From the NCBI GenBank assembly GCA_031368515.1, contig JANMNW010000270.1, positions 1 to 27,907 on the forward strand: a stretch of 27,907 nt of DNA, read 5' to 3'. Origin of the DNA: CANJQH01 sp031368515. Its GTDB lineage: Bacteria > Chloroflexota > Anaerolineae > J036 > Brachytrichaceae. The translations under genes and the position numbers were made by a program. The notes beneath the pieces were generated by a model. It made no database searches. It was not told the DNA's origin and saw nothing but the letters and a program-made list of their open reading frames with translations. Of this stretch, positions 1 to 7,411 are shown in pieces. The first letter of the stretch is position 1. Each line of letters begins with the position of its first letter.

Positions 1-605
1 AGAGCAAGCGCCGCCGCGCGCGGGTCGGCCGCGGCGGTGATGGCCGACCCGACGATCACAATCGACGGCCGCAACGCGCGCACGGCGGCGATCGTGCGCG
101 TTGAAATGCCGCCCGCGACGGCAACGGGGGTGCCGACCGCCGCGCGCACCGCGGCCAGATCAGCCAGCGGGTCGGCGCCACGCACCTGGTCGTCCACACC
201 CGCATGCACACCGAGCATGTGCGCGCCGAGCGCCGCCAGTTGCCGCGCGCGTTCGGGTTTGTCCGCCACGCGGATCAGATCTGCGACCACCTGCGCGCCG
301 CGCGCATTCGCCACAGCCACCGCCGCCACGATGGTCGCGTCGCTGGCGCAGGCCAGCACCGTCATCGCATCGGCGCCGGCGTCGAAGGCCATTGTCGCCT
401 CCAGCACGCCGGCGTCCATCGTCTTCATGTCTGCCACGATCAATTTGCCCGGCGCGGCGGCGCGCAGCCGCGTAACAGCGTCGATGCCGTAGCGTTTGAT
501 CAACGGCGTGCCCGCCTCGACAATATCGACGACGTCGCGCACGCGGTCGGCCAAGGCCAGCGCGGCGTCGAGCGTGAGCGTGTCGAGCGCGAGCTGCAGT
601 CGCAT
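1..605 (-). CDS. hxlA: 3-hexulose-6-phosphate synthase-like protein (3' end cut by window edge)
   Basis: Reading leftwards from ATG at 605, 201 codons are open to base 1. The product starts MRLQLALDTL and carries VADMKTMDAG at about residues 57-66, FDAGADAMTVL near 75 and GGISTRTIAAV near the end. This is the orotidine-5'-phosphate-decarboxylase-like TIM barrel of 3-hexulose-6-phosphate synthase (HPS) and 3-keto-L-gulonate-6-phosphate decarboxylase (KGPDC). The LALD opening and DMKTMDAG motif favour HPS, which condenses formaldehyde with ribulose 5-phosphate in the ribulose monophosphate pathway, or runs in reverse to make ribulose 5-phosphate. HPS proteins are about 210 residues, so only the last few are missing. 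The ATG overlaps the stop of the upstream oxidoreductase (TAATG), indicating translational coupling. The family is well supported; choosing HPS over KGPDC is less certain. No hexulose-phosphate isomerase gene is visible. Confidence 0.8.
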   Translation of the reverse strand, partial: MRLQLALDTLTLDAALALADRVRDVVDIVEAGTPLIKRYGIDAVTRLRAAAPGKLIVADMKTMDAGVLEATMAFDAGADAMTVLACASDATIVAAVAVANARGAQVVADLIRVADKPERARQLAALGAHMLGVHAGVDDQVRGADPLADLAAVRAAVGTPVAVAGGISTRTIAAVRALRPSIVIVGSAITAAADPRAAALA

Positions 606-1372
606 TACAGTTTCGCGCGCCAGGCAACCAAATTGTCGACCAGCGCCATATCCCACGGATCGCTCAGACCCACGATCAGGTGCGTCACGCCCGCGGCGAC
701 GTAGGCGTTCCATGCGTCGGTGGTGGAGGGGCCGCCGATGAGCACGCTGCGCTCGATCTCGGCCGGGTTGCGGCCGACTTTGGCGCACCACTCGTCCAGA
801 ATCGCGCTTTTGCGCTTAAACTCGTCCGGCGTGCCGATGAAGTTCCAGATCGTGGCATGTTGCGCGGTCAGGCGCAGCGTCACTTTTTCGCCGCCGCCGC
901 CGATCATGATGGGCAGCTTGCGCACCGGCGGTGGGTTGAGTTTGGCCAGGCGCGCCTCGATCACCGGCAAGGCCTCGCGCAGCGCGGCCAGGCGCGTGGG
1001 CGCCGTCCCGAAAGAATAGCCGTATTCGCTGTAGTCGCGTTCGAACCAGCCCGCGCCAATGCCTAGAATGAAACGGCCGTTTGAAATGTGGTCGATGGTG
1101 CGCGCCATATCGGCCAGCAAGTTGGCGTTGCGGTAGCTGTTGCAGGTGACCAGCGCGCCAATCTGCACATGCCGGGTCAGCGCTGCCCACGCCGCCATCA
1201 GCGTGTAGCACTCGAAATGCGTCGCGTCCTTGTCGCCGTAGAGCGGGTAGAAATGGTCCCATGTGAACAGCGTGTCCACGCCGATGGCGTCGATTTTCTG
1301 AGCCGCAGCGTTGAGCGAATGAATCGAAGTGGCCTGCGGGTGCAGCTGCACGCCGATGCGAATGTTGGGCAT
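605..1372 (-). CDS. LLM-class flavin/F420-dependent oxidoreductase
   Basis: A 255-residue luciferase-like TIM barrel. Typical segments are IGVQLHPQATS at the start, DTLFTWDHFYPLYG near residue 34, a long helix ending ARTIDHISNGRFILGIGAGW, and PIMIGGGGEKVTLRL in the second half. Such proteins bind FMN or the deazaflavin F420 and transfer hydride to or from small organic substrates; the short length and WDHF plus GIGAGW segments resemble the F420-dependent branch. The ATG at 1372 is chosen because MPNIRIGV is the usual beta-1 start of the family; an ATG 51 bases further upstream adds residues that look non-coding. Its stop overlaps the start of the HPS-like gene by one base, so the two are probably cotranscribed. 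The substrate cannot be inferred. Confidence 0.85.
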   Translation of the reverse strand: MPNIRIGVQLHPQATSIHSLNAAAQKIDAIGVDTLFTWDHFYPLYGDKDATHFECYTLMAAWAALTRHVQIGALVTCNSYRNANLLADMARTIDHISNGRFILGIGAGWFERDYSEYGYSFGTAPTRLAALREALPVIEARLAKLNPPPVRKLPIMIGGGGEKVTLRLTAQHATIWNFIGTPDEFKRKSAILDEWCAKVGRNPAEIERSVLIGGPSTTDAWNAYVAAGVTHLIVGLSDPWDMALVDNLVAWRAKL

Positions 1373-1434
1373 GGGCGCATCATACGCTGTTCGAGGACAA
1401 TGCGCGATTGACTCGACTGCCACTCATCGCGGCC

Positions 1435-1890
1435 ATGCGCAGCCGCATCTTCTATCTGTTGCTGCTGGTCATCGTTCTGAACTTTGGCTATCCGCTGACG
1501 CTTTATCTCGGTCCGGCCGGACAGTTGTTGTTCGTCAGCGTCTACGCGCTGATGTTCGTGGTCGGCGTGCTGGTGACGAGCGAGGACCGCGCGCATTTCC
1601 TGCGCACCGTGCATTTTTCTGGCGTCGATGTTTGTGCCGGTCTACAACACCATCGAGACGCTGGCGCCGGGCAGCCTGCTCGACAACGTGCTCGGCCGTC
1701 CGGTGCAGTGGCAGCAAGTCGTCTATTTCAGCTTTGTCATGTTCGCCACAGTCTGCATTGCGACATCGTTCCGGTGAACCCGTGGACGCGCGCGCTGGCG
1801 TCGTTTGAAGGCATGGTCGGCGTGCTGTATGTGGCCACACTCGTGGGCCGCATCGTTGGCATGTATTCGCAGGAGCGCGTCAAGCGGTAA
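1435..1890 (+). pseudogene. Ion-channel (two-TM potassium channel-like) protein with two frameshifts
   Basis: The reading frame opens at ATG 1435 (a TTG at 1408 is possible) with two hydrophobic helices, YLLLLVIVLNFGYPLTLYL and LLFVSVYALMFVVGVLV. Near 1613-1620, at a run of five T, coding continues in another frame as LASMFVPVYNTIETL followed by QQVVYFSFVMFATV. Near 1753-1760 it returns to the first frame as DIVPVNPWTRALASFEG and GVLYVATLVGRIVGMYSQER, ending at 1890. This order (TM, pore helix, filter, VNPWTRALA, last TM) is that of two-TM ion channels. The filter expected before DIVPVNP (TVGYGD type) is disrupted: one base is missing and neighbouring bases differ. The two shifts cancel, so the gene is either decaying or carries sequencing errors. 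Its last bases overlap the 3' end of the convergent Nudix gene by 11 bases. Confidence 0.6.
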
Positions 1891-2632
1891 AGATTTCAAC
1901 CTTGCTCGGGTCGACGCGATAGCCGTCGACCGTGGTTGGGATCGCGCCGCGGCTTTCGATGGCCGAGCGCACGATGTGCTTGTTGAAAGTGCTGATGTGT
2001 TCGCCGGCCAGATACTCGTCGACTGGCATCCAGCGCGCGTCGGCGATCTCATGCTCGTCGGCGGTGATTTCGCTGCTCAGCGGCGCAAGCCGGCAGACAA
2101 AGTAAAAGTCCGACTTGCCGAAGCGGTAGCCATGCTGATGGCGAAAGCAGACCACCGATTCGAAGCGCGTGCGCACGCCGGTTTCTTCGAACACCTCGCG
2201 CATCACGCCATCGGCCAGATGCTCGCCCGGGTCGATCAACCCGCCCGGCATTTTGTAGAAGTTTGGCCTGTCTTTGGCGTGGTACTTTTCGACGATCACC
2301 AGCAGCTCGCGCTTGTCATTGATCACCACCGCGCCCGCGCCGATGAAATGAGACGCGTCCGACGGCACAAACGCGCCGGGCTTCAACTGGCGCGTGAGCA
2401 TCAGATAGTCGGTCTTGGCGTGATGAAAGACAAAGCCGTTGCGCACCGCCAGCGGCACATAGGCTGCATGTTCGATCGGCAACGTGAGCCAGGCCAGCCG
2501 CAAGCCGGCGTCGGTCCAGGCCGTGATCGAGTGTTCGAGCTGCGCCAGAAACACGCTGCTGTCGGCCGGGAGCGATTCAGGCGCGATGATGACGCCGCCA
2601 AATGGATCTGTGCTGTGTTCGAGTGGGTTCAT
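1880..2632 (-). CDS. Nudix hydrolase with N-terminal pre-Nudix domain (NUDT6-like)
   Basis: A 250-residue protein. The complete Nudix box lies at residues 131-153: G131, E137, then REVFEETGV at 145-153, matching GX5EX7REUXEEXGU, so the Mg-binding glutamates are present. Residues 1-90 (GGVIIAPESL through LRLAWLTLPIEHAAYVPLAVRNGFVFHHAKTDYLML) match the pre-Nudix domain of NUDT6-like proteins. The usual chemistry is hydrolysis of a nucleoside diphosphate linked to another group; the substrate is unknown. The ATG at 2632 is chosen because MNPLEHSTDPFGGVII begins the recognised domain; the open frame continues upstream to 3043 but there lies antisense to the alcohol dehydrogenase gene. It diverges from that gene across 76 bases and converges with the channel gene. 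Confidence 0.88.
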   Translation of the reverse strand: MNPLEHSTDPFGGVIIAPESLPADSSVFLAQLEHSITAWTDAGLRLAWLTLPIEHAAYVPLAVRNGFVFHHAKTDYLMLTRQLKPGAFVPSDASHFIGAGAVVINDKRELLVIVEKYHAKDRPNFYKMPGGLIDPGEHLADGVMREVFEETGVRTRFESVVCFRHQHGYRFGKSDFYFVCRLAPLSSEITADEHEIADARWMPVDEYLAGEHISTFNKHIVRSAIESRGAIPTTVDGYRVDPSKVEIFTA

Positions 2633-2694
2633 GAGATTGCGGCGGTGCGCGCCGCCGGGAATTATGCGCCAAGTCTCTTTTTGCGGCAATCGAC

Positions 2695-2700
2695 TAATAT
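2695..2700 (+). promoter_or_regulatory. Possible -10 box close to a start codon
   Basis: TAATAT lies 8 bases upstream of the ATG of the alcohol dehydrogenase gene, in the short divergent gap with the Nudix gene. No good -35 hexamer sits at the standard distance. If used, it would give a leaderless or nearly leaderless message for the 2709-8496 operon. No Shine-Dalgarno sequence is evident before this ATG, which is compatible with that reading. Confidence 0.3.
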
Positions 2701-2708
2701 CCTTCTTC

Positions 2709-3731
2709 ATGATTCCTTCGACGCTGCGCGCTGCGCGATTTGACGGCAGCGGCGCCATCGCCATTGTTGACAAGCCAATGCCGGCCCCGGCTGCCGGCCA
2801 GCTTGTTCTCAAAGTCGGCGCGAACACTCTGTGCGGCTCCGAGCGCGGCCAATTTCTGCGTGGCGCGTCGGTGACGCCCGGCCACGAGGCGGCCGGCCGC
2901 GTAGTGGCGGCCGGGCCGGGCACGCGCACGCCTGTCGGCACACCCGGCGTGGTCTTTTTGATGTCCTTCTGCGGCCAATGCCGATCATGCCGGCTGGGCT
3001 TTACCAACCAATGCCTGGACAAGCGCGGCGACATGGGCTTCAACCGCGATGGCGGTTATGGCGAATATGAGCTGGTCGATGAAACCACGTTCTTCGCCAC
3101 GCCGGATGCGTTCAGCGCCAGCGAAGCCACGCTGCTGCTCGACATCATGGGCACCGGCGGCCATGCCATCGAGCGCGGCCGGTGCGCGCATGGCGACATC
3201 ACATCGGTGCTGGTCGCCGGCGCCGGACCGATCGGGCTTGGCGTGCTGGCCATGGCGCGGCTGATGTTGGGCGAAGCCGTGCCGGTTTACATCACCGATG
3301 TCGTGCCCTATCGTCTGGCGCTGGCCGAGCGCATGGGCGGGCGGCCGATCAACGTCGCCTCTGACAGCCTGGCAGACGGGTTGAAGCGGCATGCGGCCGG
3401 CGCGGTCGATCTGGCCATCGACACGAGCGGCAAAGGCGCGGCGCGGCAAGCGGCGCTGGATGCGCTCGACAAACGCGGCGTGCTGGTGTGCGTGGGCCAT
3501 GGCGAAGGCTTGACACTGGAGGTGTCCAGACACCTCATCGCGCCGGAACGCACGGTGATGGGCAGCGAATACTTCCGCTACGACGAGTTGCCGGAAAACG
3601 TCGCGCGGCTGGCCGCACATCGCAGCTATCTTGGCCAGATCATCACGCATCGCTTTCCGCTCGCCGAGATTCAACCGGCATTTGAGCTGTTCTTTGGCGG
3701 CGCGACGGGCAAGGTGGTGATTGAGCCATGA
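2709..3731 (+). CDS. Zinc-dependent medium-chain alcohol dehydrogenase
   Basis: A 340-residue MDR-family enzyme that oxidises an alcohol or polyol with NAD(P). Visible catalytic-zinc residues are C42 (NTLCGSERG) and H59-E60 (PGHEAAG). The structural-zinc cysteines are C88, C91, C94 and C102 in FCGQCRSCRLGFTNQC. The Rossmann fold has VLVAGAGPIGLG at about 167-178. Length is normal for the family. The ATG at 2709 is used because the homologous part begins at about residue 5; the frame is open further upstream only antisense to the Nudix gene. It is the first gene of a five-gene operon: its stop overlaps the next start (ATGA at 3728). The neighbours suggest oxidation of a sugar, polyol or sugar acid, but the substrate is not determined. 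Confidence 0.88.
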   Translation: MIPSTLRAARFDGSGAIAIVDKPMPAPAAGQLVLKVGANTLCGSERGQFLRGASVTPGHEAAGRVVAAGPGTRTPVGTPGVVFLMSFCGQCRSCRLGFTNQCLDKRGDMGFNRDGGYGEYELVDETTFFATPDAFSASEATLLLDIMGTGGHAIERGRCAHGDITSVLVAGAGPIGLGVLAMARLMLGEAVPVYITDVVPYRLALAERMGGRPINVASDSLADGLKRHAAGAVDLAIDTSGKGAARQAALDALDKRGVLVCVGHGEGLTLEVSRHLIAPERTVMGSEYFRYDELPENVARLAAHRSYLGQIITHRFPLAEIQPAFELFFGGATGKVVIEP

Positions 3732-4729
3732 GCGCCGCCAAAATCAAAGTCGCGCTGGTGGGCGCGGGCGGCTGGGGTTTGCAGCACGCGCGCGTGTTTT
3801 CGCAGCATCCGGATGTGGCGTTGTGCGCGGTGGCTGGCCGCAACGAGGCGCGCACCCGCGCGCGCGCCGAAGCGTTTGGCATCCGGCCCTATGTCGACAT
3901 TGGCGAGATGCTCGACAAAGAGCGCCCGGATCTGGTCAGCATCAGCCTGCCCAACCAAGCGCATTTTGAGCCGACGCTGCGCGTGATCGAGCAGGGCTAT
4001 CCGCTTTTGGTTGAAAAGCCGCTGGTGTTTGAGCTGGCCGAGGCCGACCGATTGCTGTTCGAAGCCCAGCGTCGCAAGCTGTTTTTTGCGATCAACTTCA
4101 ACCATCGCTACGCTCAGCCGGTGCGCAAGGCGCGCGCCGCCATCGACGAGGGCCGCGTCGGCGAGATCAGCTTCGCCACCTGGCGCTTTGGCGGCGAGGG
4201 GCGCAGCGATCACCCGCATGCCAACCTGATCGAGACGCAATGCCATGGCTTTGACATGCTCGAACATCTGTGCGGGCCGATCGCCGCGATCAGCGCGGAA
4301 ATGACCGACAAAACCGGCGGCGGTTTCCGCACGCTGGCGCTGGCGCTGCGGTTTGACAATGGCGCGGTCGGCAGCCTGATCGGCAGCTATGATTCGTCAT
4401 ACGCCTATCCTGAAACGCATCGGGTCGAAGTGAACGGCTCGCGGGGACGGGTGCTGATCGACGACACGGTGCGGCGCTTCGAATTTCAGGCTGTCGGCAA
4501 TGAAATGGCCGAAGTGTGGCAGGCGGGCTACTTCAACGACCGCGACCGCGAGTTTCATCGCACGTTCGACGCGCACCTGGACGACCTGCTGCGCGCATTC
4601 CGCGCCGGCCACGGGCCGCCCATTCACGCGCGCGCCGGCCGCAGCGCGCTGGCGCTGGCGCACGCTGCGATTGAATCGTTTACACAAGGCCGGCGCGTTC
4701 AGACCGATGCACCCGGAATAGGAGATTGA
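3728..4729 (+). CDS. Gfo/Idh/MocA family oxidoreductase
   Basis: A 333-residue NAD(P)-dependent dehydrogenase of the glucose-fructose oxidoreductase/inositol dehydrogenase family. The N-terminal Rossmann fold shows VALVGAGGWGLQHARVF (glycines at 12-17). VEKPLVFE (about 95-102) contains the family EKP motif, whose lysine is catalytic. ETQCHGFDMLEHLCG near 169-183 occupies the substrate-binding strand with its His/Asp pair. The C-terminal half is the usual GFO_IDH_MocA C-terminal sheet. Start and stop are clear; the ATG overlaps the preceding stop by four bases and the next gene starts three bases after its TGA. Members typically oxidise a ring hydroxyl of sugars or inositols. The adjacent TIM-barrel isomerase gives an arrangement seen in inositol-type or keto-sugar catabolism, but that is inference. 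Confidence 0.88.
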   Translation: MSAAKIKVALVGAGGWGLQHARVFSQHPDVALCAVAGRNEARTRARAEAFGIRPYVDIGEMLDKERPDLVSISLPNQAHFEPTLRVIEQGYPLLVEKPLVFELAEADRLLFEAQRRKLFFAINFNHRYAQPVRKARAAIDEGRVGEISFATWRFGGEGRSDHPHANLIETQCHGFDMLEHLCGPIAAISAEMTDKTGGGFRTLALALRFDNGAVGSLIGSYDSSYAYPETHRVEVNGSRGRVLIDDTVRRFEFQAVGNEMAEVWQAGYFNDRDREFHRTFDAHLDDLLRAFRAGHGPPIHARAGRSALALAHAAIESFTQGRRVQTDAPGIGD

Positions 4730-4732
4730 GCC

Positions 4733-5485
4733 ATGGCCAAACAAGAGATTGCGTTGCAGCTATATTCCGTTCGCGACGCACTCGCGCGCGATTTTGCCGA
4801 GACGTTGCGGCGCGTAGCCGAAATGGGATATACGGCGGTCGAGACCGCATTCTTGCCGGAAGGCATGACGCTGGACGAAGCCAGCACGCAACTGCGCGCC
4901 CACAAGCTGCGGCCCATTGCCGCTCATGTCGATTTGCCGCTGGGCGAGATGCGCGCATCTGTGCTGCAGGCCGCGGAGGCTTTTGAGTGCACGCGCATTG
5001 TCTGGCATGGCTGGCCGCGCGATGAGCGCTACGGGTCGTTGAACGGCCTGCATCGCCTGGCCGACGACTACAACGCGGCCAATCGTTTTGCCAAATCGCG
5101 CGGGTTGCAGCTTGGCCTGCACAACCATTGGTGGGAGATGCAGCTGGTTGAGGGCGTCCTGCCCTATCGATTTATGCACGATCACCTGGATGCCGATGTG
5201 TTCTTTGAGCTGGATGCGTACTGGACCCTGGTTGCCGGGCTTGATCCGGTTGCGGTGGCGCGCGAATTGGGCCCGCACCTGCAACTATTGCACATCAAAG
5301 ACGGCCCGGCCAAGCTCGGCGAGCCAATGACCGCGCTTGGCACAGGGGTGATGGACATCCCAGCGCTTTTGCTCGCCTGCGCACACAGCGACTATGTGAT
5401 CGTGGAATTGGATGAGTGCGCCACGGATATGCTCGGCGCTGTGGCGCAGAGCCGGCACTACCTGGCTGGCCTGGGTTTGGCATAG
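4733..5485 (+). CDS. Sugar phosphate isomerase/epimerase (xylose-isomerase-like TIM barrel)
   Basis: A 250-residue AP-endonuclease-2-like TIM barrel. The start, MAKQEIALQLYSVRD, is typical of the family. Likely metal and active-site residues are in GLHNHWWEM (about 128-136), FFELDAYW (157-164, Glu/Asp), LLHIKDG (185-191, His) and VIVELDEC (222-229, Glu). These form the divalent-metal site of the xylose-isomerase-like superfamily, which isomerises, epimerises or dehydrates sugars and inositol intermediates (for example IolE, IolI and hydroxypyruvate isomerase). A Shine-Dalgarno-like AGGAGAT precedes the ATG. It lies three bases after the Gfo gene and directly abuts the DUF4838 gene, so cotranscription is very likely. 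Confidence 0.87.
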   Translation: MAKQEIALQLYSVRDALARDFAETLRRVAEMGYTAVETAFLPEGMTLDEASTQLRAHKLRPIAAHVDLPLGEMRASVLQAAEAFECTRIVWHGWPRDERYGSLNGLHRLADDYNAANRFAKSRGLQLGLHNHWWEMQLVEGVLPYRFMHDHLDADVFFELDAYWTLVAGLDPVAVARELGPHLQLLHIKDGPAKLGEPMTALGTGVMDIPALLLACAHSDYVIVELDECATDMLGAVAQSRHYLAGLGLA

Positions 5486-7411
5486 ATGACGATATCTCTA
5501 TGCGTGCTTGGCGAGCACCAAACACTTCGCTTTGCCGCTGATGAGCTTGCGCGCTGCCTGGCTGCCATGACCGGCCAGGCGATGACGGTGCAGACCCACG
5601 CGGCATATCGCGCCGACATCCCTGCGTTGTGGATTGGGCTGAATGCATCGTTGCCGGCCGAAGCTGTCGGCCGCACGCCGCCTGTGCGCGATGCGCGCTT
5701 TGACGACGCGGTAGCCATTCGCACCCACGGCGCCAACGGCACGATTAGCGGCAACAACCCGCGCAGCGTGCTGTTGGCGGTGTATCGATATCTGCGCGCG
5801 TTGGGTTGCCGCTGGGTGCGGCCGGGCGTCGACGGCGAACTGCTGCCGTCGGTCGATCTCGCCGCCAGCGCCGTTGATCTTGTCGAGACGCCGTCCTATC
5901 GCCATCGCTGTGTGTGCATCGAAGGCTCGGTGGGGCTCGAGCATGCGAGCGCCATGGTCGACTGGCTGCCCAAAGCCGGGATGAACGCCTACTTCATCCA
6001 GTTTCGGGAGGGCTTTACGTTTTTTGACCGTTGGCAAAAGGAAACCGGCGGCGCGCCGATGACGATTGAACAAGCCCGCGCCAATGTCGCGCAGATTGCC
6101 GCTGGGGTCAAACGGCGCGATTTGCTGTTTCACGCGGTGGGCCATGGCTGGACATGCGATCCCTTTGGAATGCCCGGCCTGGGTTGGGACTATCCGCCAC
6201 CGCCGGTGCCGGATGAGGCTGTGCCGCTGTTGGCCGAGGTGAACGGCCAACGCGCGCTGTGGGGTGGCATTCCGCTCAATACCAATCTGTGCTATTCGAA
6301 TCCCATCGTGCGCGCCCGCATGCGCGACGCGATTGCCGATTACGCGCAGACGCATCCGGAAGTCGACCTGCTGCACGTCTGGCTGGCCGACGGCGCGAAC
6401 AACAGCTGCGAGTGCGCCAATTGCCGCGACACGCGGCCGGCGGATTTTTACGTGATGCTGCTCACCGAGATCGATGCCGAGCTCACCCGGCGCGGCAGCG
6501 CCACGCGCATTGTGTTTTTGATGTATGTCGATCTGCTCTGGCCGCCCGAGCACGAGCAGCTGAACAATCCGGAGCGCTTTGTGTTGATGTTCGCGCCGAT
6601 CACGCGCACGTATAGCCGCGCGTTCGAGCCCGGCTCCGCCGCCGCCGGCGCGCTGCCGCCATTCGAGCGCAACAAGCTGGTGTTCCCCCGCGGCGTCGAC
6701 GACAACGTGGCGTTCTTGCGCGCATGGCAAGCGGCGGCGGGGCAGACGGTGCAGGTCGTCGATTTTGACTATCACCTGTTGTGGGATCAATTCAATGATC
6801 CCGGCAGCATGCAGACCGCGCGCGTGCTGCATCGTGATGTTCAGGCGCTGGCCGATCTGGGCATGGATGGCTTTATCAGTTGTCAGTTGCAGCGCATCGG
6901 CTTCCCCACCGGCTTGGGCCTGTGTGTCATGGCTGCGACTCTCTGGGATCGCGATGTCACGTTTGAGGAACTGTTGACCGATTACTTCGCCGCGGCGTTT
7001 GGATCGGAAGGTCAGTGGGTGCGCGGCTATTTAACGCAGGTGACGGATTTGTTTGATCCGGTTTACCTGCGTGGAGAGAACTCAGCCACCCCGGTTTCCA
7101 TTGAAGCAGCGGCAAAGCTGGAGCGCATCGATGCATTGGCGAAGGAAGCTTCAGTCGTTTTGGTGAATGCCACCATGGCCAAACTCATGCAGTGTCAGGC
7201 TGCATCGTGGCGTTATCTTGGCGCGCATGCGGCCATCATTCACACATTGGCGCTCGCCTATCTTGCGCGAGCCAACGGTGACGGGCCAACGGCTCGCGCC
7301 CATTGGCAGTCGCTCCTGGCTGACCTGCGACATCAGCTGCCCGAGCTGCATGCTGTTCTGGACACCTATCAACTGCGAAGCACCCTGGAAAGTAAATTCG
7401 ACATCAAATGA
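5486..7411 (+). CDS. DUF4838 domain-containing protein, glycoside-hydrolase-like
   Basis: A 641-residue protein whose ATG follows the previous TAG without a gap. Residues 1-130 resemble the N-terminal domain shared by alpha-glucuronidases and beta-hexosaminidase-like enzymes, with ISGNNPRSVLLAVYRYLR and LGCRWVRPG at about 87-114. The central region is TIM-barrel-like (GMNAYFIQFREGF, LLFHAVGHGW, LLHVWLADG) and includes the compact C308-x-C310-x2-C313 motif in NNSCECANCRD, characteristic of DUF4838. The C-terminus is helical. No signal peptide is apparent, so the protein looks cytoplasmic. The family is thought to act on carbohydrate, but the reaction is not known to me. In this operon it would feed or accept sugar-derived intermediates of the dehydrogenase and isomerase. 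Its stop overlaps the next start (ATGA). Confidence 0.8.
   Translation: MTISLCVLGEHQTLRFAADELARCLAAMTGQAMTVQTHAAYRADIPALWIGLNASLPAEAVGRTPPVRDARFDDAVAIRTHGANGTISGNNPRSVLLAVYRYLRALGCRWVRPGVDGELLPSVDLAASAVDLVETPSYRHRCVCIEGSVGLEHASAMVDWLPKAGMNAYFIQFREGFTFFDRWQKETGGAPMTIEQARANVAQIAAGVKRRDLLFHAVGHGWTCDPFGMPGLGWDYPPPPVPDEAVPLLAEVNGQRALWGGIPLNTNLCYSNPIVRARMRDAIADYAQTHPEVDLLHVWLADGANNSCECANCRDTRPADFYVMLLTEIDAELTRRGSATRIVFLMYVDLLWPPEHEQLNNPERFVLMFAPITRTYSRAFEPGSAAAGALPPFERNKLVFPRGVDDNVAFLRAWQAAAGQTVQVVDFDYHLLWDQFNDPGSMQTARVLHRDVQALADLGMDGFISCQLQRIGFPTGLGLCVMAATLWDRDVTFEELLTDYFAAAFGSEGQWVRGYLTQVTDLFDPVYLRGENSATPVSIEAAAKLERIDALAKEASVVLVNATMAKLMQCQAASWRYLGAHAAIIHTLALAYLARANGDGPTARAHWQSLLADLRHQLPELHAVLDTYQLRSTLESKFDIK

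Noticed and set aside
2633..3043. N-terminal extension of the Nudix gene
   Set aside because: It would overlap the alcohol dehydrogenase gene on the other strand, and the pre-Nudix domain already begins at 2632.
5498..6832. Long minus-strand open frame opposite the DUF4838 gene
   Set aside because: The translation is Arg/His/Gln-rich without motifs, while the plus strand encodes a recognisable protein. GC-rich codon use creates such shadows.
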